Source: Burkholderia cepacia (GTDB taxonomy: Bacteria > Pseudomonadota > Gammaproteobacteria > Burkholderiales > Burkholderiaceae). Taken from it: 64,000 nt of DNA. The stretch is from positions 434,001 to 498,000 of the forward strand of contig NZ_CP073639.1 in NCBI RefSeq assembly GCF_029962485.1, read 5' to 3'. Below the pieces are notes generated by a model. That model was not told the DNA's origin. It saw only the letters and a program-made list of their open reading frames with translations, and made no database searches. Positions 17,614 to 26,871 of this stretch are shown one piece after another. Made by a program: the position numbers and the translations under genes. The stretch's first letter is position 1, and the number at the start of each line of letters is the position of its first letter.

Positions 17614-18813
17614 TTATGCGCGCACGTGGTCCGACAGGCGCCGCAGCATCTCGGCGGAGAAAATGTTCTTCGGCACCATGCAGTGCACGCCTTTCGGCGG
17701 TTCCGTCTTGTAGACGGTTCCGGTCTGGTGCGCGTACTGCGTGATCCGGAAGCTCCCCGCCACGCTCAGGATGCCGTAGCAATCGACCGCCGCAATGCCG
17801 GTGGCCGATGCCATCCAGCCGATCGTTTGACGAATGCACGCAACCAGCGCGTCGTCGAGGCTGTCGGCGAAACCGAAGCCGATCCAGTGCTCCGGGGTCT
17901 CGGCCAGCGGGCCGTTGAGCGACGCTCGCTTGTGAAGCACGAACTGGATGCGCATCTCCTCGAATGCGGATTCGATCGACGTCTGATCGATGTTGCCCTC
18001 GCCCGACGCACCCATCGACCCGCCCGTCCAGACACGTGCGCCGGCCACCTGCACCGGCAGAAAGATCGAGGTGCCGACGCCGAGCACCGCGCAGTCGAGA
18101 TTGCCGCCGTAGCTGCCGGCGAAGTTCGCGCTCGTCACGCGGTCACCGGGCGGCTGGGTGCCGAGATAGGCCTGGAACGGTTTCAGCGGAATCTGCACGC
18201 CCGGCACATACGACGCGTAGGTGCGCGCATCGTCGAACTTCAGGTAACGGAGATACGGACCGAAGTCGCCCGGCAGCGCGCCGACGCCCGGGGGCGCGGA
18301 GTTCCAGCCCCAGTCGATCGGGCGCATCTTCAGCATGCGGCATTCGACGACGTCGCCGGGTTCGGCGCCTTCGATTTCCACGGGCCCGATCAACGAGAAC
18401 GCGCCGTTCGGATATTTCTTGCGGATGGGCTCGCGCTCCTTGAACCCCATCCCGTACTTCGCTTCATTACCCCAGTTGGTCCACGTGCCGTCGTACCACA
18501 CCGTGTCGCCGGACCGGATCGATGCCGCCGCCACCGCATCCGGTGTCATCTGGCCGACCTGCACCGTTTTCCACGATGGCACGAGCTTCACGGTGTTGCC
18601 GCCCGGTACCACGCGCATCGTGGCGGCGTGCGCCTTGGGGGCCGCCGTTTGCGCGCGTGCGACGCCGGCGAAACCTGCCGCGATCGCGCCGAAGCCGAGC
18701 TTGAGCATCGTGCGGCGGCATTGCGAGGTCCCGTCCATCGTCACCGCGCCACGCGTCTCCATGTCGCTTGCCGGGACGTCGCCCGGGTGTTCCATTTCCA
18801 TGTTGTGTCTCAT
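17614..18813 (-). CDS. Tat-exported acetamidase/formamidase family protein
   Basis: A 399-residue protein. The N-terminal region has a twin-arginine signal (CRRTMLKLGFGAIAAGFAGVARA, about residues 32-54), so the folded protein is sent to the periplasm, unusual for this otherwise cytoplasmic family. The body has FmdA/AmdA landmarks: GDTVWYDGTWTNWG, IGPVEIEGAEPGDVVE, FAGSYGGNLDCAVLGVGTSIFLPVQVAGA and MGASGEGN. GGAAG precedes the start. It probably hydrolyses an amide or related substrate before MFS uptake (inference). The gene is 36 bases after the GlcG-like gene. Confidence 0.85.
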   Translation of the reverse strand: MRHNMEMEHPGDVPASDMETRGAVTMDGTSQCRRTMLKLGFGAIAAGFAGVARAQTAAPKAHAATMRVVPGGNTVKLVPSWKTVQVGQMTPDAVAAASIRSGDTVWYDGTWTNWGNEAKYGMGFKEREPIRKKYPNGAFSLIGPVEIEGAEPGDVVECRMLKMRPIDWGWNSAPPGVGALPGDFGPYLRYLKFDDARTYASYVPGVQIPLKPFQAYLGTQPPGDRVTSANFAGSYGGNLDCAVLGVGTSIFLPVQVAGARVWTGGSMGASGEGNIDQTSIESAFEEMRIQFVLHKRASLNGPLAETPEHWIGFGFADSLDDALVACIRQTIGWMASATGIAAVDCYGILSVAGSFRITQYAHQTGTVYKTEPPKGVHCMVPKNIFSAEMLRRLSDHVRA

Positions 18814-18849
18814 ACGTCTTCCAGACCTGGTTTTAAGGACAACGCGCGT

Positions 18850-19401
18850 TCAACGCGCGGATTGAGCGCCGAGCCCGGCGATCGCCTTCAGCACCACCTG
18901 ATCGTCGGTCTCGGATGGCGCGCCGGCCGCGCCGAGCGCGCCGAGCAGATGGCCGTTCATGAACACGGGGAACGTGCCGCGGCCGGGCAGGAACGGCGCG
19001 TAATACCCGGCGCCGGACATGTTGCTGTACTCGGACGGATCGTCGCGATAGCGATGTTCGAGCGTGACGCCGGACTGGCCGCCGAGCGCGACTGATGCGA
19101 ACGCCTTGCCGCGCGCGAAGTCGACACTCGAAAACGATGCGCCGTCCATCCGCACCGCGGCGAGCAGATGACCGCCGGGATCGACGACGGCGAAGCCCAT
19201 CGCCAGGTGTCGCGCGTTCGCCTCGGCGACGGCGAGCGAGAGCAGCGTCTGCGTCTGCGCGTAGCTCAGCACATAGGTCGTCACCGCGACGTTGCCGTGC
19301 GTGTCTTCGGCGAACGAAGCGTGCATGGCGCCGGCGAGCCCGGCCCAAACGCCCGCCAGCTTCAGCCACCGCCGAACCCGTAACCTGAATTTCACTTCCA
19401 T
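18850..19401 (-). CDS. GlcG/HbpS-family exported heme-binding-type protein
   Basis: About 183 residues. The start at 19401 (MEVKFRLRVRR) has AGGA directly upstream; a GTG further up is weaker. An N-terminal signal with a hydrophobic core (LKLAGVWAGLAGAMHASFA) is followed by the HbpS/GlcG domain: AVAEANARHLAMGFAVVDPGGHLLAAVRMDGA, then AFASVALGG and VFMNGHLLGALGAAGA. The family binds heme or small ligands and is often encoded beside glycolate and diol oxidation genes. First of the leftward unit with the amidase, MFS and FAH genes. Confidence 0.85.
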   Translation of the reverse strand: MEVKFRLRVRRWLKLAGVWAGLAGAMHASFAEDTHGNVAVTTYVLSYAQTQTLLSLAVAEANARHLAMGFAVVDPGGHLLAAVRMDGASFSSVDFARGKAFASVALGGQSGVTLEHRYRDDPSEYSNMSGAGYYAPFLPGRGTFPVFMNGHLLGALGAAGAPSETDDQVVLKAIAGLGAQSAR

Positions 19402-19536
19402 TTCCTGACTCCACTTCACCCTGTACGCCCAAGCTCCAGCGTACGTCCGGCCAGGCCGGGCGACCTGACCATCCAGCCTCGCGATTTACCTTCGCGTCCG
19501 ATCTTCGATGTCACGCGGCGGCAGGGCGTGATGCTC

Positions 19537-19568
19537 AAAAAAATCCGCGGGAGCCCATCTCCCGCGGA
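19537..19568 (-). terminator. Strong intrinsic terminator of the beta-propeller gene
   Basis: Read leftward, a perfect 10-bp stem (TCCGCGGGAG / CTCCCGCGGA) with a 5-base loop is followed directly by seven T residues. It lies 20 bases past the stop of the propeller gene ending at 19589. It separates the porin/propeller transcripts from the GlcG-amidase-MFS-FAH unit, which must use its own promoter between 19402 and 19536. Confidence 0.9.
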
Positions 19569-19588
19569 CAATCACCACACTGGAGCCC

Positions 19589-20713
19589 TTACTCCGTCGC
19601 GAACACCGCGACGCCGGTTCCCGGGAACTGCGCGGACGAGCCGGCGCCGTACGGAACGAATACGTGATGCGACTCACCGTCGACCGCGACCGAATGCGAG
19701 AACTTGCCGGTCGGAACGATCGCCACGAGGCTGCGGGTGCTTGCGTCGATGATCCCGAGCGCGGGGTCGAACTTCGCGTCCTTCGCGCCGACCCGCGAGA
19801 TGTTGTCGGCCGAGTGGTGGCCGCCGGCGAGGAAGTAGCGATTCGAAACCGCGTCGTAGGCCACCTCGTCGGCGCCGCCGAACGGCAGTTGAGCGAGCGG
19901 CGTACCGTTCGTCCGGTCGATGATCAGCGTCGTCTGCTTGCCGCCTTCGTCGGGATCGCAGCCGATCAGCGCATCGTTGCCCGGCCCGAGCGCAAGGCCA
20001 CTCGGGCTGTCGCAGCCCTTCAGCTTCAGCGCGGCCTGAACGACCGGCTTGCCTTCGAGCACCGATTTCACCGGGATCAGGTCGACCTCACCCTTGGGGT
20101 TGGCCTTGGTCCCGTCGTTGTTCAGCACGAAGTTGTCGTTCTTCGCGTCGAACTCGCACGCCTCGAGGCCGGTCGAGTCCGCGAGCGGCATCTTCGCGAT
20201 CACCGAATGCGTGTCGGTATTGAAGAAGGTCACGAACGGAGGCTGCTCGGCGCCGCTCGCGAACATCGCGACATGGTGCTTCGGTGCGAGACAGCCTTCG
20301 TCCACGCGAATGCCCGACGAGCTGACGTCGATGCGCTTGACGAGCTGCTTCGAGGCGACGTCGATCACCTTGACGGAATTCACGTCGCCCACATACACCA
20401 GCGACGTGCCGGGAATCGGCAGCACGCCCGACGGGCCCGACTTCTCGTGCGACGGGCCGATACCCGCGAAGTCGGCCTTGATCCGGTCGCGCAGCTGCAT
20501 CGTCTTCGCGTCGAATACGTCGAGCGTTCCGTTCGCACCGTCGGCGAGGTAATAGTTGCCGTCCGACACGGCGCTGATATCGAAACCGAACGACTTTTCG
20601 CTCGTGACCGGAATGGTCGTGATCAACTTCGGGCCGCCGGCATCGGCGCCCCACGCAACGGCGGCGGCCGCCGTCAGGCTCATCATGGCAAATGCGACAT
20701 AGGCTTTTTTCAT
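19589..20713 (-). CDS. Exported beta-propeller protein (YncE/SMP-30-like)
   Basis: A 374-residue protein with a Sec signal (MKKAYVAFAMMSLTAAAAVAWGADA) and strong AGGAGGAG upstream. Repeats resembling YVTN/SMP-30 blades run through the protein (SDGNYYLADGANGTLDVFDAKTM, LVYVGDVNSVKVIDVASK, FVTFFNTDTHSVIAKMPLAD, RYFLAGGHHSADN). This predicts a six- or seven-bladed periplasmic propeller. A role as a lactonase or ligand scaffold is possible but not shown. It sits between a porin and a strong terminator, so it is expressed alone or with the porin. Confidence 0.8.
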   Translation of the reverse strand: MKKAYVAFAMMSLTAAAAVAWGADAGGPKLITTIPVTSEKSFGFDISAVSDGNYYLADGANGTLDVFDAKTMQLRDRIKADFAGIGPSHEKSGPSGVLPIPGTSLVYVGDVNSVKVIDVASKQLVKRIDVSSSGIRVDEGCLAPKHHVAMFASGAEQPPFVTFFNTDTHSVIAKMPLADSTGLEACEFDAKNDNFVLNNDGTKANPKGEVDLIPVKSVLEGKPVVQAALKLKGCDSPSGLALGPGNDALIGCDPDEGGKQTTLIIDRTNGTPLAQLPFGGADEVAYDAVSNRYFLAGGHHSADNISRVGAKDAKFDPALGIIDASTRSLVAIVPTGKFSHSVAVDGESHHVFVPYGAGSSAQFPGTGVAVFATE

Positions 20714-20772
20714 CTTTGACTCCTCCTGATACTCATCGATAGACCCGGTACGAACCGGAATGCGAGGCTTGC

Positions 20773-20803
20773 GCGGTCGGCCGACACCATGCCGGCCGAC
20801 CGC
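20773..20803 (-). terminator. Large GC hairpin after the porin gene
   Basis: Perfect 11-bp arms GCGGTCGGCCG and CGGCCGACCGC around a 9-base loop, 13 bases past the porin stop. There is no T-run on the leftward strand, so it may terminate weakly or stabilise the porin mRNA 3' end while some transcription continues into the propeller gene. Confidence 0.55.
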
Positions 20804-20815
20804 CGGGCGATACGG

Positions 20816-21919
20816 TCAGAACGTGTGCGCGAGGCCGACCCGGATGTCCGCCTGATGGCCGGTCGGCGCCGGTGCGAAACTCGCGCCGATCACCGCATCC
20901 ACACCCGCGGACGCCTTCAGGTAATCGGACGACAGGTAGACCGTCGTGCGCTTCGACAACGAATACAGCGCCGCGGCCGTGACCTGGTTCCACGCGTGCG
21001 CTTCGAAGCTGGTGTGCTGATAGCCGCCGACGAGCTGGAACGCAGGTGTCACCTGCCACGTCGCGCCGCCTTCGTAGACGTTCATGACCGACTTCGCGTC
21101 CTGGAACTTCAGCACCGTGTTGGTGTAGTCCGCGTACAGCGTGACGTTGCCGATCGCGTACGATCCGCCGACGCCGAGCGTGCCGAGCGAGCGGATCTGG
21201 AAGGACGGCGCGGTGTCGGTGACGCTGTCGCCCGAACCGGTCGCGACCGGCAGGCCGAAGAACGAATGCACGCCGATCTGTGCGTACGGGTCGATCGTCG
21301 GCGTGGCGACGAACGTGTACATCGTCGCGAGCGTCAGCGGCCCGTTCGTGTACTGCACGCCCGCGCTCCAGCCGCTGCCGTCGTGGAAGCTGCCGGGGGT
21401 ATTGCTGAACCCGTACATCGCACCGAACTGGAAGCCGCCCCACGTCGGGCTCATGTACTTGATCGAGTTCGTCAGCCGGTCGTTGTTCGTGCGGTCGAAA
21501 TCGCCGAGGTGAATCGCGTAGCCGCTGCCGGCCGAGCTGACGTTGAGCGGCGCGAGGAATTCGGCGGTGAAGTCGAACTGCTTGCCCAGCGTGATCATCC
21601 CGTAGGGCGTCTGCACGCCGACATACGCCTGTTGCCCGAACAGCGTGTCGGGCTGGTTCAACTGCCCGTTGTTCAGGTTGTACAGCGACGACAGCTTGAA
21701 TATCGCCCGGTAACCGCCGCCCAGCTCTTCGGCCCCCGACATGATCCACAGGTTCGGGAACAGCACGCCGCTGTCCATCTTGAAGTTGTGATGCCCGCCT
21801 TCGTTCGTCACGTAAGTCAGGCCGTTGTCGATCTTCCCTGAGAGCGAGATGCTGCTCTGCGCGAAGGCCGAGCCGCTCAATGCCACGCCGATCAGTGCCG
21901 CGATCGCTGTTTTTTTCAT
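20816..21919 (-). CDS. Outer membrane porin (Gram-negative trimeric type)
   Basis: About 367 residues, starting MKKTAIAALIGVALSGSAFAQSS with GTGGAG upstream. The signal is cleaved after AFA-Q. The mature start SSISLSGKIDNGLTYVTNEGG and the terminal RVGLAHTF, with its C-terminal Phe, are hallmarks of betaproteobacterial OmpC-like porins. Motifs such as FGQQAYVGVQTPYGMITLGKQFD fit the L3 and barrel strands. The 275-base region upstream (21920-22194) holds the porin promoter in AT-rich sequence near 21985-22010, plus the tail of the ABC operon. Confidence 0.92.
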   Translation of the reverse strand: MKKTAIAALIGVALSGSAFAQSSISLSGKIDNGLTYVTNEGGHHNFKMDSGVLFPNLWIMSGAEELGGGYRAIFKLSSLYNLNNGQLNQPDTLFGQQAYVGVQTPYGMITLGKQFDFTAEFLAPLNVSSAGSGYAIHLGDFDRTNNDRLTNSIKYMSPTWGGFQFGAMYGFSNTPGSFHDGSGWSAGVQYTNGPLTLATMYTFVATPTIDPYAQIGVHSFFGLPVATGSGDSVTDTAPSFQIRSLGTLGVGGSYAIGNVTLYADYTNTVLKFQDAKSVMNVYEGGATWQVTPAFQLVGGYQHTSFEAHAWNQVTAAALYSLSKRTTVYLSSDYLKASAGVDAVIGASFAPAPTGHQADIRVGLAHTF

Positions 21920-22194
21920 CTCCACCACTGTCTACCCCTCCATTTCAGTCTTTCGATGCCGGATGCCCGCGGATGGAATGCTTTTTTTATCTGTATAACT
22001 AATCATTCCGGTAGCTACTTCGGTAGTGAAAGGTCACGAGAGCCGATCTGATTTTTTGCCAGAACCGGATCGTGCGATGCCGATCACCTGGACTTCATGT
22101 TAAGGACACTTCGGCCGGCCACCGTCGCCGAAGAGTCCCGTCGCTTGTCAAATCGTCTCTTTGTTTTCGTCGGGACGGTCTTGACTGCGGACCG

Positions 22195-23202
22195 TCAGCC
22201 GCCGCGCTCGGCATTCCGGCGGCCGAGCGCATCGGTGAGCACTGCTACCAGCAGCACGACGCCGACGACCAGCGGCTGCAGGTTGGCATTGAGGTTCAGC
22301 AGGTTCATTCCATCGATGACGAGGGCCAGGGTCAGACAGCCGAGCAGCGTGCCGAGCAGGGTTCCGGTTCCGCCGAACAGCGACGCACCGCCGATCAGGA
22401 TCGCCGCGATCGCGGGCAGCAGGATCGGATCGCCCATCGCCGAATCGGCCGCATTCACGCGCGCGAGATAAACGACCGCGGCGATCCCTGCCATCAACCC
22501 GCTGATCGTGTAGACCGCAATCCGGCGGCGGCGCACCGGAATCCCGGACAGCCGCGCCACTTCCGGATTCGCCCCGATCGCGTAGATCTCGCGGCCGATG
22601 TTCAGGCGCGCGGTGACGACCGACCCTGCGACCAGCACGAGCAGCATCATGTAGACCGGAATCGGCACGCCCCACCAGAACCCGGTGCCGAGCGCACGAA
22701 AACCGGCCGGGAAGCCGAAGATCTCGTTGCCGCCCATGTAATGAAAGGCGAGCCCCTGCACGACCCAGAGCATCCCGTAGGTCGCTAGGAACGGCGGCAG
22801 CCGCAGGAGCGTGACAGCCAGGCCGTTCAGGAGCCCGATCGACGCGCCGCACGACATCGATATCGCGACGGCGAACCACGGGGAGACACCGGCCTTCATC
22901 GCGCCGGCCGCCAGACAGGCGGACAGCGTGAGGTTCGCGGCAATCGACAGGTCGAACCCGCCCGACAGGATCACGATCGTCAGACCGGATGCGAGCAGGA
23001 ACATCAGGCTGGCCTGGCGCAGGACGTTCAGCAGGTTGCCGGACGTGGCGAAACTGTCCGATGCGAACGCGAGCGCGATGGCAACGACACCGACGAACAC
23101 GGCGCGATAGATCAGCGCGGTCGCGTCTTCGGACAGGCGGCCACGTCGATCGATGCCGATGACGCGCATCGACGCAAGCCGGGATGGGATCTGGATACTC
23201 AT
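22195..23202 (-). CDS. Ribose-type ABC transporter permease (second)
   Basis: About 335 residues, with eight to ten membrane segments of the BPD_transp_2 family. Landmarks are LTIVILSGGFDLSIAANLTLSACLAAGAM, the EAA-like loop GANPEVARLSGIPVRRRRIAVYTISGLMAGIAAVVYLARVN, and LIGGASLFGGTGTLLGTLLGCLTL. The ATG overlaps the preceding permease stop by four bases (ATGA), so the two are coupled and probably form a heterodimeric channel. Last gene of the importer operon. Confidence 0.92.
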   Translation of the reverse strand: MSIQIPSRLASMRVIGIDRRGRLSEDATALIYRAVFVGVVAIALAFASDSFATSGNLLNVLRQASLMFLLASGLTIVILSGGFDLSIAANLTLSACLAAGAMKAGVSPWFAVAISMSCGASIGLLNGLAVTLLRLPPFLATYGMLWVVQGLAFHYMGGNEIFGFPAGFRALGTGFWWGVPIPVYMMLLVLVAGSVVTARLNIGREIYAIGANPEVARLSGIPVRRRRIAVYTISGLMAGIAAVVYLARVNAADSAMGDPILLPAIAAILIGGASLFGGTGTLLGTLLGCLTLALVIDGMNLLNLNANLQPLVVGVVLLVAVLTDALGRRNAERGG

Positions 23203-24179
23203 GCTTGTGCTCCTGCGACGCGGGATTTGAGGACACTGTCGACAACGACGACCGCCAGAACCAGCAGGCCGATCGTCACGACCTGCAGCGACGATTCGAT
23301 GCCGACCAGGTTGAGCGCATTGCGCAGCACGCCGATCGTCAACACGCCGATCACCGTGCCGGGCAACCACCCTTCCCCGCGCTCGAACGACGTGCCGCCC
23401 AGAACGACGGCCGCGATTGCGTCGAACTCCATGCCGATCGCGGCATTCGGCTCCGCCGAGTTCATGCGGCCGACGAGCAGCAGCGCGGCAAGGCCGGCGA
23501 ACAGGCCGCTCATCACGTAGATCGCGACGTGATAGATACGCGCCCGGACACCGGCCAAAGTCAGTGCGTCCCGGTTGCCGCCGATCGCGAACACATAGGT
23601 GCCGAACCGGGTGTGGTAGAGCAGCAGATGCGTAACGGCGTATGCCGCGAGCGCGCAGACGATCGGGAACGGCACGCCGAGTACCGACGAACCGTAAAGC
23701 GCTCCGACGAGCGGATTCGTGACGACCACCGCATTGCCGTCCGTCATCACGAGCGCGACACCGTGCGCGACGCCGAGCGTGCCAAGCGTCACGACGAACG
23801 GCGGCAGCCCCAGGCGCGCGACGAGCGTGCCGTTCAGCAGGCCGATCGCGATGCCGACCGCCGCCGCCGCGCCGAGCGCGGCAACGATGCCGGCGCCGAC
23901 GCCGAGCGACTGCGCGAACACGACGCCGCAGAGGCTCAGCAACGCGCCGACCGACAGGTCGAGCCCCTCGCTCAGGATCACCAGGGTCATCGGCATCGCG
24001 ATCATCACGAGGATCGAGACCTGGAGGCCGATATCGACCAGATTCGCACGCGACGCGAAACCCGGTACGCCGAAAGCCGCCGCCGCGACCAGCGCGACAC
24101 TGGCCCATACGATCGAAGGCAGCGGCCGTTTGCGCCGCGCTGCCGGATCCCTGCCATTCCGTTTCGTTTCAATCGACAT
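23199..24179 (-). CDS. Ribose-type ABC transporter permease (first)
   Basis: About 326 residues from the ATG at 24179, which falls two bases after the ATPase stop. It shows the same RbsC-like pattern as its neighbour: TLVILSEGLDLSVGALLSLCGVVFAQ, LNGTLVARLGLPPFVVTLGTLGVAHGVALV, GGNRDALTLAGVRARIYHVAIYVMSGLFAGLAALLLVGRMNSAEP and VVLGGTSFERGEG. Inner membrane channel subunit of a sugar-like solute importer. Confidence 0.92.
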   Translation of the reverse strand: MSIETKRNGRDPAARRKRPLPSIVWASVALVAAAAFGVPGFASRANLVDIGLQVSILVMIAMPMTLVILSEGLDLSVGALLSLCGVVFAQSLGVGAGIVAALGAAAAVGIAIGLLNGTLVARLGLPPFVVTLGTLGVAHGVALVMTDGNAVVVTNPLVGALYGSSVLGVPFPIVCALAAYAVTHLLLYHTRFGTYVFAIGGNRDALTLAGVRARIYHVAIYVMSGLFAGLAALLLVGRMNSAEPNAAIGMEFDAIAAVVLGGTSFERGEGWLPGTVIGVLTIGVLRNALNLVGIESSLQVVTIGLLVLAVVVVDSVLKSRVAGAQA

Positions 24180-24181
24180 CG

Positions 24182-25687
24182 TCAACCTCCATGCATGGCC
24201 AGACCGAGAATGTTTTGCTCGCTCAATTGTTCGCGCTGCAGTTCGCCCGAAATCGCGCCGCCGCGCATCACGTATGCGCGATCGCATACGTGCACGATCT
24301 CCGACAGCTCCGAGCTGATCAGCAGGACGGCCGCCCCCTCCTCGACCAGCCGCTCGATCAGGTTGAAGATCTCGGTCTTCGCACCGATATCGATGCCGCG
24401 CGTCGGCTCGTCGAAGATGTACAGGCGACACTCGGCACTGAGCCACTTGCCGATCACGATCTTTTGCTGGTTGCCGCCGCTCAGGTTGCGCGCCCGCTTC
24501 GCCGGGTCGCCCGGCGCGATCCGCAGCATGTCGATCAGGTCGCGCGTCGCCCGGGTTGCGCGCGCCGGGCGATACCAGCCCTTCGGGAACAGATGCCACA
24601 GGCTCGACACGAGCAAGTTCTCGTGGACCGAGCGACGCAGGGCGAGCCCCTCCTGCTTGCGGTTTTCCGGAATCAGGCCGACGCCGCGCCTGACGACTTC
24701 GTGCGGGCCGCCCGACACCGGTTTGCCGAAAATCTCGACGCGCCCGCCTTTGATCGGATCGGCGCCGATCACCGCGCGCGCGACCTCGGTCCGCCCGGCG
24801 CCGACCAGGCCCGACAATCCGACGATCTCGCCGCAGCGCACCTGCAAGTCGACCCCGTTCACGCCGGTCGATGTCGTCAGTTCGCGCACGTCGAGCGCCA
24901 TTTCCCCGCATGCACCGAAATACCGGCGCTCGTAGACCGCGCCGACCTTGCGCCCGACCATCAGCGCAATCAACTGGTCGGGGGTCGCGTCGCCGGCCGG
25001 CATCGAGGTCACCAGCCGGCCGTCGCGCAGAACGGTCACGCGATCGCCGAGATCGAACACTTCCTTCATCCGGTGCGAGATGTAGACGATCGCCACGCCT
25101 GCGTCGCGCAACCGGTGCACGACCGCGAACAGTGCGTCGGCTTCGCGGTCCGAGATGGCTGCGGTCGGCTCGTCCATCACGAGCACGCGCGCGTCGTGCG
25201 ACAGCGCTTTCGCAATCTCGACCATCTGTTGCTGCGCAACCCCCAGGTCCGCCGCATGGGTTCGCGTGTCGTACGCGAGCCCGAGTTGCGCGAGCACGAC
25301 GGCGGCATCCGAATGCATGCGCCGGTGATCGACGAGGCCGAAGCGGTTGCGAGGCTCGCGGCCGAGATAGATGTTCTGCGCGATCGACAGATGCGGCACG
25401 AGCGAGAATTCCTGGAAAATCACCGCGATGCCCAGGCGCTTCGCGTCGGCGGGCGATTCGATCGCGACCGGCACGCCGTCGTAGCGGATCTCGCCGCTAT
25501 CGGCACGGTAGGCGCCGAACAACACCTTCATCAGCGACGACTTCCCGGCGCCGTTTTCGCCGAGCAACATGTGCACCTCGCCCGCGTACAGCGTCAGGTC
25601 GACGTCGGTCAGCGCCGCCACGCCAGGAAAATGCTTGCAGATCTTGCGTAATTCGAGACGCGGAACGCGCCCGGTCAAAGTTTCCAT
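24182..25687 (-). CDS. Ribose-type ABC transporter ATPase (tandem nucleotide-binding domains)
   Basis: About 501 residues. The ATG at 25687 has GTGGAG six bases upstream; an ATG two codons earlier abuts the same site. Domain 1 has Walker A GENGAGKSS, a Q-loop IFQEFSLVPHLS, and Walker B VLVMDEPTAA. Domain 2 has a degenerate Walker A (GLVGAGRTE), an intact signature LSGGNQQKI and Walker B LYIFDEPTRGID. This asymmetry is standard in RbsA/MglA/XylG proteins. It powers import with the two permeases and the binding protein. Confidence 0.94.
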   Translation of the reverse strand: METLTGRVPRLELRKICKHFPGVAALTDVDLTLYAGEVHMLLGENGAGKSSLMKVLFGAYRADSGEIRYDGVPVAIESPADAKRLGIAVIFQEFSLVPHLSIAQNIYLGREPRNRFGLVDHRRMHSDAAVVLAQLGLAYDTRTHAADLGVAQQQMVEIAKALSHDARVLVMDEPTAAISDREADALFAVVHRLRDAGVAIVYISHRMKEVFDLGDRVTVLRDGRLVTSMPAGDATPDQLIALMVGRKVGAVYERRYFGACGEMALDVRELTTSTGVNGVDLQVRCGEIVGLSGLVGAGRTEVARAVIGADPIKGGRVEIFGKPVSGGPHEVVRRGVGLIPENRKQEGLALRRSVHENLLVSSLWHLFPKGWYRPARATRATRDLIDMLRIAPGDPAKRARNLSGGNQQKIVIGKWLSAECRLYIFDEPTRGIDIGAKTEIFNLIERLVEEGAAVLLISSELSEIVHVCDRAYVMRGGAISGELQREQLSEQNILGLAMHGG

Positions 25688-25778
25688 GCTCATCTCCACG
25701 GTGCAGGTCGGCGCGCGGCCGTGCGTCATGCGGCAGCCGCGGCGCCGTCCCGCGATACGGCCCGCCCGGCCGCGCGCG

Positions 25779-26789
25779 TCACTTGCTGGCCACGTCGCTC
25801 CAGGCCGGGCATTGACGCTGATCGCCCGGCAGCTCGAACGGCGCATAGTTCGTCTTGTCGATCACGATGCCCTTGATCAGCACGGTGTCGGGCACGGGTT
25901 CCTTGCGCAGCGTGCGGACCGCGGCCATCGTCGCGATGCAGCCCATCTTGAAGCCGTTGAATTCGGCCGTTGCCAGCAACCGCCCTTCCTTGATCGCCTT
26001 GACCGACTCGGGCACGCCGCCGATGCCGACGACCTTCACCTGCTTCTGGCCCGCGGCCTCGAGGGCTTCGATCGCGCCCATCGCCATCACGTCGGCGGCC
26101 GCCAGCACGCCGTCGATCTTCGGATTCGACTGGATCAGGTTCTCCATCACCTGAAGCGCCTGCAGCCGCTGATAGTTCGCCGGCTGCGCCGCCAGCAGGT
26201 GAACGTCCGGGAATTCCTGAAGGGCTTTCCTGAACCCGCGTTCGCGTTCGTCGCTCGTCGTCGAACCCTTCACGCCTTCGAGGATCACGACATTGCCCTT
26301 GCCGCCGAGGCTCTTGAACAGGTAACGCGCGACGTCGAGACCGAGGTTGTAGTCGTCCGCGACCACGACCGAGGAAAACTTGCCGCCCGCCACACGATCG
26401 TTGTAGTTGACGACCGGAATGCCGATCGCGTTGATCTTCTGGATCGCAGGCACGACGCCGTGCGGGTTCACGCCCATGAACAGCACGGCGTTCGGTTTCT
26501 TCACGCCGACGTCTTCCAGCTCGCTCAGTTGCTCGCCGAGATCGTTCGGCCGCGTCGGCGCGTAGTTCGTGACCGACACGCCGAGCTGCTTCGCCTCGGC
26601 GTTGACACCGGCACGAACGAGCGCGAAATGCGGATCGACCTGGTTCTTGTAGAAGGCGGCGATCGTCTCGCTTGCCGCAAGCGCGCTCGCGCCGTGGAAG
26701 ATGCCGATCGTCGCGGCGGACGCGGCGACGATGCACATCGCGGCCCGCTTGCGCGCCGGCTGGCGTTCGGGTTTAAGGTTCGTCTCCAT
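25779..26789 (-). CDS. Periplasmic sugar-type solute-binding protein
   Basis: A 336-residue protein. AGGAG lies seven bases before the ATG. The signal sequence has a basic N-region (PERQPARKRAA) and a core ending SALAA. The Peripla_BP_4 fold is visible in ETIAAFYKNQVDPHFALVRAGVNAEAKQLGVSV, NAVLFMGVNPHGVVPAIQKINAIGIPVVNYNDRV and IDGVLAAADVMAMGAIEALEAAG. Such proteins bind sugars, polyols, cyclitols or autoinducer-2. First gene of the importer operon; a LacI-type operator lies 69-82 bases upstream. Confidence 0.92.
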   Translation of the reverse strand: METNLKPERQPARKRAAMCIVAASAATIGIFHGASALAASETIAAFYKNQVDPHFALVRAGVNAEAKQLGVSVTNYAPTRPNDLGEQLSELEDVGVKKPNAVLFMGVNPHGVVPAIQKINAIGIPVVNYNDRVAGGKFSSVVVADDYNLGLDVARYLFKSLGGKGNVVILEGVKGSTTSDERERGFRKALQEFPDVHLLAAQPANYQRLQALQVMENLIQSNPKIDGVLAAADVMAMGAIEALEAAGQKQVKVVGIGGVPESVKAIKEGRLLATAEFNGFKMGCIATMAAVRTLRKEPVPDTVLIKGIVIDKTNYAPFELPGDQRQCPAWSDVASK

Positions 26790-26857
26790 CCACTGGCTCC
26801 TGTACGTCGTTCAGATTGGCCACGCCGCCTGACGGCATGACATCCCGGGTAACAGCG

Positions 26858-26871
26858 TGCAACCGTTTGCA
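26858..26871. promoter_or_regulatory. LacI-type operator A (TGCAACCGTTTGCA), importer promoter
   Basis: A near-perfect version of the palindrome TGCAAACGTTTGCA, 69-82 bases upstream of the solute-binding protein start. On the leftward strand, TTGCCC with a 17-base spacer to ATTTAT lies just before it, so a bound repressor would sit at about the transcription start. This site and the one at 27032 occupy the 380-base divergent gap 26790-27169, which otherwise holds no gene. Confidence 0.75.

Noticed and set aside
22148-23245. Other-frame reading over the ABC permease
   Set aside because: Low-complexity Arg-rich translation; the overlapping RbsC-like frame is clearly the gene.
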